Shown here in pieces: positions 7,455-16,300 of a stretch of 64,000 bases of DNA. The translations under genes and the position numbers were made by a program. The first letter of the stretch is position 1. Each line of letters opens with the position of its first letter. Origin of the DNA: Streptomyces sp. NBC_01237 (GTDB taxonomy: Bacteria > Actinomycetota > Actinomycetes > Streptomycetales > Streptomycetaceae); NCBI RefSeq assembly GCF_035917275.1, contig NZ_CP108509.1, positions 930,001 to 994,000 on the forward strand, read 5' to 3'. The notes beneath the pieces are model-generated. The model saw nothing but the letters and a program-made list of their open reading frames with translations, did not search any database and was not told the origin of the DNA.

Positions 7455-8660
7455 CTACCAGGTCACCAGGAGCCGCATCGGGCTGCGGGAAGTGGAGCCC
7501 AGCCGCCAGGCGACCCTGTCCGGCGGCTCCGCGATCCTCAAGCCCGGGAATCCGGCGGCCAGGCGGTGCAGGGCCAGTTGCAGCTCCAGCCGGGCCAGCC
7601 AGGCGCCCAGGCAGTAGTGCGGTCCGGCGCCGAACGACAGGGTCGGGGCCTCCATCGGAGCGAACAGGTCATCGAGCGGCGTCTTCGAGAAGACCGCCGG
7701 GTCCCGGTTGGCCATGCCGCAGTCCGCGACGACCACCGCGCCCTCCGGAATGGTCACGCCGCCCACGTCGACGGCCGCGGAGGCGCGGCGTACGCTCCCC
7801 CGGTCGTCGCCCAGGGGGACCAGGTGGAGCAGCCGGTCGGCCACCGCCCCCGCCGCCGCCTCGTCGGTACCGAGCCGGGGCCAGCACTCGGGCCGTTCAC
7901 CGAGCAGGTAGAGGAGGGAGTTGCCGAGCATGGTCATCGTGCTGTCGTGGCCTCCCACCACCAGTCCGCAGACCAGGCTGACCAGCTGGGCCTCGGGGAT
8001 CTCGCCCTCCTCGTCGGCGGCCGCGACCAGGCTGCTGACCAGATCGTCCCCCGGCTTCAGGCGCCGCTCGGCCAGCAGTTCGGCACCGAACGCGGTGAAC
8101 TCGGCCAGCGCGGTGGCCACTTCGGGCGCGGAGTGGGAACCGTCCGAGAAGGCGTGCTCGCTCCAGTGCCGCAGCCGGCCCCAGGCCGAGGCGTCGAGCC
8201 CCATCAGCCGGCTGATCACCGCCACCGGCAGCGGGAGGGCGAATTCGGCGACGATGTCCACCGGCCGCTGCCCGCGGTCCAGTTCGTCCAGGAGCTGTTC
8301 CACGATCGCGGCGATCCAGGGGCGCCAGCGGGCGACGGCCCTCGGTGTGAACGCGCGGCGCAGGGTGCGGCGCAGCCGCAGGTGGTCGAGGCCGTCCTGG
8401 TTGAAGATCAGGTCGGGGTTGTTCACGAGACCCGGCGCTTCCGACAGGGCCGGACCGTCCGCCGCGTACAGTTCGGCGCGGCCGAACCGGGTGTCGGTGA
8501 GGACCTGCCGCACATCGGGATATCGGCTCACCAGCCAGCCCGGGGACCCGTCGGGCAGCGTCATGGTCCGGGGTGGGCCGGGTTCGGCGAAGTCCAGCCG
8601 GTGGAGCGGGGGCAGCGGCTCGTCGGGGCCGGCCTTCGTGGTGCTGTCCGCGGCGGGCAC
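7455..8660 (-). CDS. ftdF: Cytochrome P450, PTM cluster (FtdF-like), with atypical ExxR position
   Basis: A 401-residue soluble class I bacterial P450. The oxygen-binding I helix reads LVVGGHDSTMTML and the heme loop FGAGPHYCLG with the ligand Cys. The K-helix motif, almost always E-x-x-R (ELLR in relatives), is here RLLH at residues 276-279 (7824-7835), followed by the usual L-V-P. Few P450s lack this motif, but some Streptomyces CYPs (CYP157 type) are known to. The GTG at 8660 has GGAGG four bases upstream; the frame stays open for another 470 bases but only as antisense. It is the last gene of the PTM operon, 203 bases after the reductase. By position it corresponds to FtdF, which oxidises the finished macrolactam scaffold in related clusters. 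Confidence 0.88.
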   Translation of the reverse strand: MPAADSTTKAGPDEPLPPLHRLDFAEPGPPRTMTLPDGSPGWLVSRYPDVRQVLTDTRFGRAELYAADGPALSEAPGLVNNPDLIFNQDGLDHLRLRRTLRRAFTPRAVARWRPWIAAIVEQLLDELDRGQRPVDIVAEFALPLPVAVISRLMGLDASAWGRLRHWSEHAFSDGSHSAPEVATALAEFTAFGAELLAERRLKPGDDLVSSLVAAADEEGEIPEAQLVSLVCGLVVGGHDSTMTMLGNSLLYLLGERPECWPRLGTDEAAAGAVADRLLHLVPLGDDRGSVRRASAAVDVGGVTIPEGAVVVADCGMANRDPAVFSKTPLDDLFAPMEAPTLSFGAGPHYCLGAWLARLELQLALHRLAAGFPGLRIAEPPDRVAWRLGSTSRSPMRLLVTW

Positions 8661-8863
8661 GGTGCCTCCTGGTGTCGTCGTCGTCCGTTGCGGCAAGGGC
8701 TGTCCCAGCGGTCCCGGTGCATCGGCGCCCGGTGCCGGACGAGCTGCGTCGCAGGGCGGAGGGACGTCCGTGTACTGGATGTGTGCGGGTGCTCCGACAG
8801 CGCGGCGAGGTGCCGTGGTCGTCGTCGCGGGCCCGCCGGGGATCGTGGGACAGCCCTTACGGG

Positions 8864-9919
8864 TCACAGCTCGACCAGGACCTTTCCGAGGTTCGCCGCC
8901 CGGTCGTGATACAGACTCCCGTAGGCGGCCGGAATGTTGTCGAAGCCGCTGTGGAGGGTGTGGTCGAAGACGACCTCGCCCCGGCGGATCTGGCCGCCGA
9001 GTTCGGTGTGGAGTGTCCGCCAGTTCTCGTCGGTGAACCATTCCAGGGAGAAGATGCCGCGTACCGTCGTGCGCGGGAACATGATGTACGGCAGGAGCCG
9101 GGGGCCCACGGCGTCCCGGCCCACCTGGGTCGCCCACTGCCAGCAGACGGCGACCTGGCTGTTGATGTTCAACATGGAGAACACCGCGTCGGTCACGGCG
9201 CCGCCCAGGTTGTCGAAGTAGCGGTCGACACCGTCCGGGGCCGCCTGCGCGAGCGCGTCGCGGATGCTGTCGGGGCTGTCCCCGTGCCGGTACTCGACGA
9301 CGGCGTCGAAGCCGAGGCCGGTGAGGTGCCCGGCCTTCTGGGGGCTCGATGTCGTACCGATCACGCGCGCTCCGGCCCGCCGGGCCAGCTGGCCCACCAG
9401 TGCGCCGACGGAGCCGGAGGCACCGCTGATCACGAGGGTGTCACCGGGGCGGATCGTCATGAACTTGGTCAGCGTGCCCCAGGCCGTCATACCGGGGCCG
9501 CCCATCGCGCTCAGCGCCGTCGGCAGCGGAAGGGCGTCGTCGTACCAGGCGGGGTCCAGGCGGCGGTAGGCGGGGAAGACCATCGGGAACGTGCCGGTCT
9601 GCCAGAGCGTGGCGGCGCCCGTGCCGATCACATGGGAGCGCCAGCCCCCGAACCCCTGCACCAGGTCGCCGGGCCGGTGCGCGGCCAGGGGTCCGGCCTC
9701 CAGCACCTCCATGATCGAGTCGGCCCCCATGTGCCCGCCGAGCGGAGTGTCCAGGGCGATGCCCTGGAGGTACGGGTCCACCGAGACGTACAGCGTCCTG
9801 AGCAGCATCTCGTCGGGGGCGAGGTCCACGTCGATGTCCTCGACGACCTTCTCGTAGACCCGGTCGGTGTCGGGAACACCCTTGACGTGCTCACGGACCA
9901 CCCACTTCTTGATCTTCAT
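8864..9919 (-). CDS. ftdE: Zinc-free MDR-family NADPH oxidoreductase, PTM cyclisation (FtdE-like)
   Basis: A 351-residue medium-chain dehydrogenase/reductase of the zinc-free, PTGR/leukotriene B4 dehydrogenase-like branch. It has an N-terminal GroES-like fold (VSVDPYLQG typical of this branch), a Rossmann motif ISGASGSVGALVGQLA (about residue 160) and the signature DGVDRYFDNLGG. No structural or catalytic zinc cysteines are present. In 5-5-6 type PTM pathways (frontalamide, HSAF), and in ikarugamycin for the inner ring, an enzyme of this family closes a carbocycle by reductive cyclisation using NADPH. Its ATG at 9919 overlaps the stop of the preceding flavoenzyme (ATGA), so the two are coupled. 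The family call is firm; the precise cyclisation role is inferred from cluster synteny. Confidence 0.88.
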   Translation of the reverse strand: MKIKKWVVREHVKGVPDTDRVYEKVVEDIDVDLAPDEMLLRTLYVSVDPYLQGIALDTPLGGHMGADSIMEVLEAGPLAAHRPGDLVQGFGGWRSHVIGTGAATLWQTGTFPMVFPAYRRLDPAWYDDALPLPTALSAMGGPGMTAWGTLTKFMTIRPGDTLVISGASGSVGALVGQLARRAGARVIGTTSSPQKAGHLTGLGFDAVVEYRHGDSPDSIRDALAQAAPDGVDRYFDNLGGAVTDAVFSMLNINSQVAVCWQWATQVGRDAVGPRLLPYIMFPRTTVRGIFSLEWFTDENWRTLHTELGGQIRRGEVVFDHTLHSGFDNIPAAYGSLYHDRAANLGKVLVEL

Positions 9920-11634
9920 TTCGCTTCCCTTCCCATGCCTGCGTGCTTCCCGACCGGAATGACGAGATGGGTCGGCGGCGGCCCTGTCCGGTCGATGGAG
10001 GCGGTGAACGTCCTGTCGTCGTCACGGCAGATGAACTGCACGACGTGCCGGCCGGCCGCCGCGGCGCGGATCAGCCCGCCGGTCGTGGCCCAGACACCGG
10101 ACTGGTAGAAGTTGCTCAGCCCCGGCAGTCCGGGCCCGTGTTTCTTGACCAGTTCCTCCAGCGTCTCCCCGCTCTCCACGAACGGCTGCCAGCCGAGGAC
10201 GGTCCCGTCGTGGTTGCCCGTGTAGCGGACCTGGGTGAGCGGGCTCGACACGTCGCGTACGGCGATCGCGGCCTCGATGCCGGGATAGCGCTCCTCCAGG
10301 AATCTCACGAGCGCCACGCGTGCCCGGCGTTTGGCGGCGTAGTAGCCGCGTCCGTGCCGCACGGGCAGCGTGTGGAGTTCCTGGCCGCCGCGGGCGCGGC
10401 TGATCTGCTCCGGCCCTTCGTCCAGTTCGCGCCAGGGGGCGATGTCGCTGAAGTACGTGGCGTAGATGACGGTCGTCTCCTCGGGGGAGAGTTCCGGGTA
10501 GTGGCTGCTGCGGAACTGGACGTTGATGCTCGGATGGCGGATGCCGGTCAGCTCGGCCGCCTGGGCGTCGTCCAGCAGATACGTCGTGCACGGGTCGGCT
10601 TCGGGGAAGGTGCGCTTGAGCCCGAGGAACAGGGTGAAGTAGCCCGGGAACACCATGCCCGGTTCGTGGATGGTCTCGGTGTAGAGGCGGCGGTAGGCGT
10701 CGTTGAGATAGCGCCCGCCCAGGAACTTCATCATGGTGGTGTGCCCGTCGCAGGCGGAGACCACGATGTCGGCCCGGATCTCGCGCCCGTCGCTGAGGCG
10801 GACCCCGACCGCCCTGTCCCGCTCGACGAGCACCTCCTCGACCTTGGCGTTGTACGTCACCTCGCCGCCGAGACGCCGGTAGCGTTGCTCGATCGACTCC
10901 GCCAGTCCGAGCGAGCCGCCCTCGGGCACGCCCGCGGACAGATTGGCGTGCGAGGCGAGCTGGAAATGGGTGGGCAGGACGGGGAACGCCGGGTGTTTCT
11001 CGTACAGGACGAAGTTGAACGCCTGGCGCAGCAGCGGGTCCTTGAATCTCGCCGAGTAGTCGGACATGAGCACGCTGATCGACTTGCGGATGGAGTTGAA
11101 GTACGGGATGAACGAGGCCAGCATGCGCCAGCGTTCGGTCCGTCCCATGAGTCCGACCGGCTTGAGGAAGGGGTAGACGGCCAGACACTTGCGAAACGCC
11201 CGGAGCTGTTTGCAGAACTCCTTGATCTGTTTCGCGTCGGCGGGTGACAGCTCGGTCAGATGGGCCTGCAGCCGGTCCGGGTCGGAGTAGAAGTACACCG
11301 CCCGGCCGTCCTGACCGCGCACGATGTTGAAGACGTCGAAGTGGCGTACCTCCTTGCCCTGCAACGCGCCGAGCTCCAGCCAGATCTGGTGCATCTCGTT
11401 GCCGGGGCCGCTGCCGAGCAGCCAGCTGACGCAGGCGTCCAGCGTGAAGTCCCCCCGTTCCCAGGCGGTGCAGCAGCCGCCGGGGATCTCGTGCATCTCC
11501 AGGATCTGGGTCCGGTAGCCGTTCAGCTGCGCGTAGCAGCCGGTGGAGAGCCCACCGAGCCCCGCGCCGATGATGATCATCGTCTCTCTGCCGCGCGGCG
11601 AACGCGCCATGGACTCGCTCTCCTCAGTCTTCAC
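9916..11634 (-). CDS. ftdD: FAD-dependent phytoene desaturase-like oxidoreductase, PTM cyclisation (FtdD-like)
   Basis: About 572 residues from a GTG at 11634 that overlaps the preceding stop (GTGA) and has AGGAGG nine bases upstream; an ATG at 11610 is an alternative with a weaker site. The N-terminus has the FAD dinucleotide fold (MIIIGAGLGGLSTGCYAQLNG, PGGCCTAW), and the C-terminus the amine-oxidase/phytoene-desaturase FAD contact (GVWATTGGLIRAAAAGR). It is a clear paralogue of the next flavoenzyme upstream. In the PTM pathways such enzymes form the outer five-membered rings of the polyene tetramate. Two of them plus the reductase are the usual set for 5-5-6 ring systems. There is no signal peptide, so it acts in the cytoplasm or loosely on the membrane. 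Confidence 0.87.
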   Translation of the reverse strand: MKTEESESMARSPRGRETMIIIGAGLGGLSTGCYAQLNGYRTQILEMHEIPGGCCTAWERGDFTLDACVSWLLGSGPGNEMHQIWLELGALQGKEVRHFDVFNIVRGQDGRAVYFYSDPDRLQAHLTELSPADAKQIKEFCKQLRAFRKCLAVYPFLKPVGLMGRTERWRMLASFIPYFNSIRKSISVLMSDYSARFKDPLLRQAFNFVLYEKHPAFPVLPTHFQLASHANLSAGVPEGGSLGLAESIEQRYRRLGGEVTYNAKVEEVLVERDRAVGVRLSDGREIRADIVVSACDGHTTMMKFLGGRYLNDAYRRLYTETIHEPGMVFPGYFTLFLGLKRTFPEADPCTTYLLDDAQAAELTGIRHPSINVQFRSSHYPELSPEETTVIYATYFSDIAPWRELDEGPEQISRARGGQELHTLPVRHGRGYYAAKRRARVALVRFLEERYPGIEAAIAVRDVSSPLTQVRYTGNHDGTVLGWQPFVESGETLEELVKKHGPGLPGLSNFYQSGVWATTGGLIRAAAAGRHVVQFICRDDDRTFTASIDRTGPPPTHLVIPVGKHAGMGREAK

Positions 11635-13316
11635 GGGGCGACGTCCTCCTGGGGGGAGCGCCGGTCGAGCTGGGGCAGGTGTCCGAGCTTGCCGGGGTGC
11701 CAGGGCTCCTTGCCCTCGCTCTCCCAGGCCGTGAATTCGACGCCCAGCTCCTCGCACAGGTACTGGGTGGCGAAGCGGCCGGTGGACGCGGCGCGGATCA
11801 GGCCGCCCATGCCGACCCACTGCCCGGCCATGGAGAAGCCGCTCAGGCCGGGCAGCCGCATGCGGTCCTTGCCGACCAGGTCGGACGCCACGTCGTCGGC
11901 GTCGGAGAACGCCTTCCAGGCCAGGATCGAGCCGTTGTGATTGCCCGTGTACCGCTTGGTCGTCGCCGGTGATGCCACATCGACCAGTTCGATGCGCTCG
12001 GCCGTGCCCGGCCGCAGGCGCTCCAGGAAGCGCCGCACGAAGTCGGCGACCTTGCGCTTCTGCGCCCAGTACTCCTTGCGGTCACTGGCTCGCAGCGCCT
12101 TCCAGTAGGCGAAGTCGCTGAAGTAGGTGCAGTGGACCACCGACTTCCCCTCGGGGGCGAACCCCTCCGAGTAGCGGGAGCGCAACTGGACGACCAGGCT
12201 GTTCTGGAGTGCGCCGGGCAGTTCGGCCGCGTCCGCGTCGGAGAGCAGGTACGTGGTGCTGTGGGCGTCGTCGTCGGGGGCGTAGTCGCCCCGGATACCG
12301 ACGAAGGCGGAGACCACCGCGGGGAACAGGGTCCCCGGGCGGTTCAGCAGGTCGTTGTAGAGCTTGTCGATCCGTGGGCCGGTGTACTGCCCGCCCAGCA
12401 GCCCGTAGATCGTGGTGTGGCCGTCGCAGGCCGACACGACATGGTCGGCGTAGTACTTCCTGCCGTTGCGCAGTTGGATGCCGATGGCCCGGCCGTCCTC
12501 GACCAGTACCCGCTCGGTCCGGGCCCGGTAGGTGATCGTGCCGCCGAGCCCGGTGTAGCGTTCCTCGATGGACCGTGCGAGTCCGAGGGAACCGCCCTGC
12601 GGGAAGCCCGCGTTGTGGTGGTACGCGCTGGCCATGTTGAACAGGTACGGCAGCAGCGGGAAGCCCTCCGGGTCCTGGAAGAAGATGTTCCGGAACGCTC
12701 TGCGCAGCAGTGGGTCCTCGAAGCGGTCGGCGAAGGTGTGCATCGGGGTGGCGGCGGTGCGCCAGAAGAGCCGGAACGCCGGCAGCACGGTGCGCAGCGT
12801 CGCGGCCTTCTCCCGTACGGTCCGCAGGGCGGGTGCGGTCAGGAACGGGTAGAGCTCGATGTCGGTGAATCGCCGCAGATCCCGGCAGAAGGAGCGGATC
12901 AGCCGTGCGTCGGCCGGCGAGACCCCGGTCAGATGGCGTTCCAGCCGGGCCGGGTCGTTGTAGAACGTCACCGAGCGGCCGTTCTCGTCGACGACCTTGT
13001 TGAACAGCTCGAAATTGGTGATCGTCTTGCCGTCGAGCGCGCCCAGTTCACGCCATACCCGGTTCGCGTCGTTCCCGTCGGCCGTACCGATCAGCCATTC
13101 GATGCAGTAGTCGAAGATGTAGCCGTCGCGCGCCCAGGCCGTGCAGCAGCCGCCGGGCAGTACGTGTTTCTCGAAGATGCGGGTCCGCACTCCGCTCATC
13201 TGCGCGTAGCAGCCGGTGGACAGTCCGGCGACACCCGCGCCGATGACGATGACGCGGGGCTTGCTGCCGGCCGCCCGCTTTCGGGTGCTCCAGTCGGGCT
13301 CGTGGTCATCCGGCAT
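11631..13316 (-). CDS. ftdC: FAD-dependent phytoene desaturase-like oxidoreductase, PTM cyclisation (FtdC-like)
   Basis: A 561-residue flavoprotein with an N-terminal Rossmann fold (RVIVIGAGVAGLSTGCYAQ, then LPGGCCTAW) and a C-terminal FAD-closing motif (GQWVGMGGLIRAASTGR). It shares the whole layout, including the rare GG-CC-TAW sequence and the YTGNHNGS segment, with the following gene; the pair arose by duplication. Its ATG (13316) lies inside the end of the PKS-NRPS gene (11-base overlap), and its stop overlaps the next start, so all three are tightly coupled. By synteny it matches the first redox cyclase of frontalamide-type clusters, which starts closure of the five-membered rings. Substrate and ring order are inferred from known pathways, not visible in the sequence. 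Confidence 0.87.
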   Translation of the reverse strand: MPDDHEPDWSTRKRAAGSKPRVIVIGAGVAGLSTGCYAQMSGVRTRIFEKHVLPGGCCTAWARDGYIFDYCIEWLIGTADGNDANRVWRELGALDGKTITNFELFNKVVDENGRSVTFYNDPARLERHLTGVSPADARLIRSFCRDLRRFTDIELYPFLTAPALRTVREKAATLRTVLPAFRLFWRTAATPMHTFADRFEDPLLRRAFRNIFFQDPEGFPLLPYLFNMASAYHHNAGFPQGGSLGLARSIEERYTGLGGTITYRARTERVLVEDGRAIGIQLRNGRKYYADHVVSACDGHTTIYGLLGGQYTGPRIDKLYNDLLNRPGTLFPAVVSAFVGIRGDYAPDDDAHSTTYLLSDADAAELPGALQNSLVVQLRSRYSEGFAPEGKSVVHCTYFSDFAYWKALRASDRKEYWAQKRKVADFVRRFLERLRPGTAERIELVDVASPATTKRYTGNHNGSILAWKAFSDADDVASDLVGKDRMRLPGLSGFSMAGQWVGMGGLIRAASTGRFATQYLCEELGVEFTAWESEGKEPWHPGKLGHLPQLDRRSPQEDVAP

Positions 13317-16300
13317 GGTCCGCGCCCCCCGTCAGGATGGCGCGTACCAGGTCGGCGTTGCGGGTGAGGTGTTTGGCGTCGAGCATGTCCGCGTGGGTCC
13401 CGGAGCCGCGGAGCACGGTCGTACCGGTGGTGGAGCTGCCGTGCCAGGTGCCCCGGGCGCCTTCCGCGTAGAGCTCGGTCTTGTCCTCGTCCGTCACGAT
13501 GCTGACCGATGCCGCGACCGTTCCGGTGTTGGGGGTGCGGCCGCAGAAGGCGAGGTACTCGGCGGCGTGTTCGAGTGTGGCGCGGGCGACGATCTCCGAT
13601 CCGGTGTGCTTGCGCAGATGCCTGCCGAGCTCCGCCTCGAAGGTCTTGATCCCCTCGTCGCCCGGAACGTAACTCTGCAGAATGCGGCGCGAGTCCAGCA
13701 CGACGACATGGTCGACCTGGCGTCCTCGGCGTTCCATCTCCTTGGCGACCTCGAACGCGAGGTTGCCGCCGAGGGAGTAGCCGAGCAGGTGGCAGGGGCC
13801 TTCGGGCTGGGCGGACTCGATGAGATCCGCGTAGCGTGCCACCTTGTCGTCGCCCGGTACGTAGTTGAAGGCGATGATCCGGTACTGCGGGAGCTCTGCC
13901 GAGAGGCCGCGGTAGACGAGGCCGTGGCCGCCGGCCGGAGGGAAGCAGAAGACGGTCGGTCCGGCCCCGGTGTTGAAGGTCAGAAAGGGAAGTTCCTCGG
14001 CCGTCGTGCTGTGGATGAGTTCCTCCACGGTCGCGGCCATCCCGTGCAGCGTCGTGGCCTGGTAGAGCCGGCTCACGGGGATGCTGATGCCGAACTCCGT
14101 CCGCAGGTGGTGGAGCAGTTCGATCAGCTTGATCGAGCTTCCGCCCGACTCGAAGAAGTCGTCCTCCAGGCCGGCCTGTTCGAGGCCGAGCAGCGATTCC
14201 CACTGCCGGGCCATGCTGGTCTCGTAGAGGGTGACCGGCGCTTCGTGGGGCCGCTCCCGCTCCCCGGCCCGCGGTACGGGCAGTGCGGCTGTGTCGACCT
14301 TGCCGTGGGGGGTGAGGGGGAGGTCGGTCAGTTCGGTGAAGCTGGACGGGATCATGTACGTCGGCAGCGCCGTGGCGAGATGGCGGCGCAGGGTGCGCCG
14401 CTCCAGCACCGCGCCGGGCTCCGCGACGCAGTAGGCGCACAGCGTGTCGTCCCCCCGGCTGTCGGGACGGACGGCGACGACCGCTCGGGCCAGGCCGGGC
14501 ATGCTGGCCAGATGCGCCTCGATCTCTCCGATCTCGATGCGGTGGCCGCGCAGTTTGACCTGGTTGTCCATCCTTCCGAGCAGGTGCACGCGGCCCTGCG
14601 CGTCCCAGCGTGCGATGTCACCGGTCCGGTAGAGGCGTACGGGAGCGGCGTCCGGCTCGTGGCTGAGGGTACGGGTCACGAAGCGCCGGGCGGTCTGCTC
14701 CGGGTCACCGGCGTATCCGATGGCGATGCCTTCGCCGCCGATCCACAGTTCGCCGGGGACGCCGGGCGGGACCGGTTCGCCGTGTTCGTCGAGGACATGG
14801 AGCGTGCTGTTGGACAGGGGCCGGCCGATCGGGACCATCAGGCCGGGTTCCAGGTCGTCCACGGGGCCTTCGAAGCAAGCGCTGTCGATGGTCGCCTCGG
14901 TGAGGCCGTAGGAGTTGATCAGTCGGGTGCCGGGACCGCACAGGTCGCCCAGCCGCCGGTACTCGGCGACTTTCCAGGCGTCCGAGCCGACCACCAGGAG
15001 CCGCATGAAGTCCAGCCGCTTCCCTTCGCGGGAGCAGTGGTCCATCAGTCCCCGCACGATGGCCGGGACGAACTCGGCGCAGTCGACGCGCTCGGACCGC
15101 ATCGTGCGGTAGAGGCGCGGTGTGTCGAGGATGAGGTCGCGGTCGGCCAGCACCAGGCTGCCGCCGGAACACAGGGCGCGCACCAGGTCGCCGGTGAACA
15201 CGTCGAAGGACGGCCCGGCCATCTGGAGGTGGACGCGTACGTCCTGCTCCAGCCGGTACTCCACGCGCCATGCGTCGTACGCCGAGGCGAGGCTGCGATG
15301 GCTGACCTGTACGGCCTTGGGGCGGCCGGTGGAGCCCGAGGTGTTGATGATGTAGGCGGGGGCGTCCAGGTCGTCGGTCCCCGGCGGGGCGGGCCCGTCC
15401 GTCTCGGTCGCGCGCAGCTCCTCCAGGGTCACCGTCGCGGCCGGCAGACCCGCCGCCCACTCCCGGCGGCCGTCGTCGGCGATGACGACGAGTCCGGCGT
15501 CGGCGGTACGCAGGATGTGGGCGACGCGCTCGGCGGGCTGGTCGGGCTGGATCGGCAGATAGGCGCCGCCGGCCTTGAGGACGGCGAGCAGGGTGACGAT
15601 CAGCTCCGGAGACTTGTCCAGGCAGAGGGCGACCACCGAGCCCGCGGTGACTCCCAGTTCACGCAGCCGGCGGGCCCTGGCCGTGGCCCGGCGGTCGAGT
15701 TGTGCGTACGTCACCCGGGTCGCGGCGCCCTGTGGGGAGGGCACCGAGACGGCTGTGGCACCGGGATGCGCGGCGGCGACGTCGCTGATCAGCAGGTGCA
15801 CCGGCCGGACGGGAGCGGATTCCCCGTCCGTACGGCCCGGGGGCAGGGCGAGCCGGGCGGCCCCGCTCCACTCGCCGACCAGCTGTTCGCGTTCCTTGGC
15901 GCCGAGCATCGTCAGCTGCGGCGTGGGCCGGGCGGACGGCGCCCGGGTCATGCTGTCGAGCAGATTGATGTAGTGCGCGGCCATCCGTCGCATGGTCTGC
16001 GGCAGGAACAGGTCGGTGTTGTACTTGAAGACGCAGTGGAACCGGCCCTCCGCCTCGTCCTCGTACGCCGACAGCGTGATGTCGAACTGGCCTTCCTCCT
16101 CGGGCAGTTCGATGTACTCCAGGCGGTATCCGTACTTCTCGGTGGCCACCTTGTGGGTGAGCAGGATGAACATCGCCTGGAACACCGCGGAGCGGCTGGG
16201 GTCGTGCTGGAGGCCCAGCTCCTCGACCAGCAGGACGAAGGGGTACTCCTGGTTGTCCAGCCCGTTCAGCACGGCGGTGCGGACCTGTTCCAGCAGATCT

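Noticed and set aside
8660..9137. In-frame N-terminal extension of the PTM P450
   Set aside because: The added 159 codons are antisense to the reductase gene and lack P450 features; the GTG at 8660 has a ribosome site and gives the normal length.
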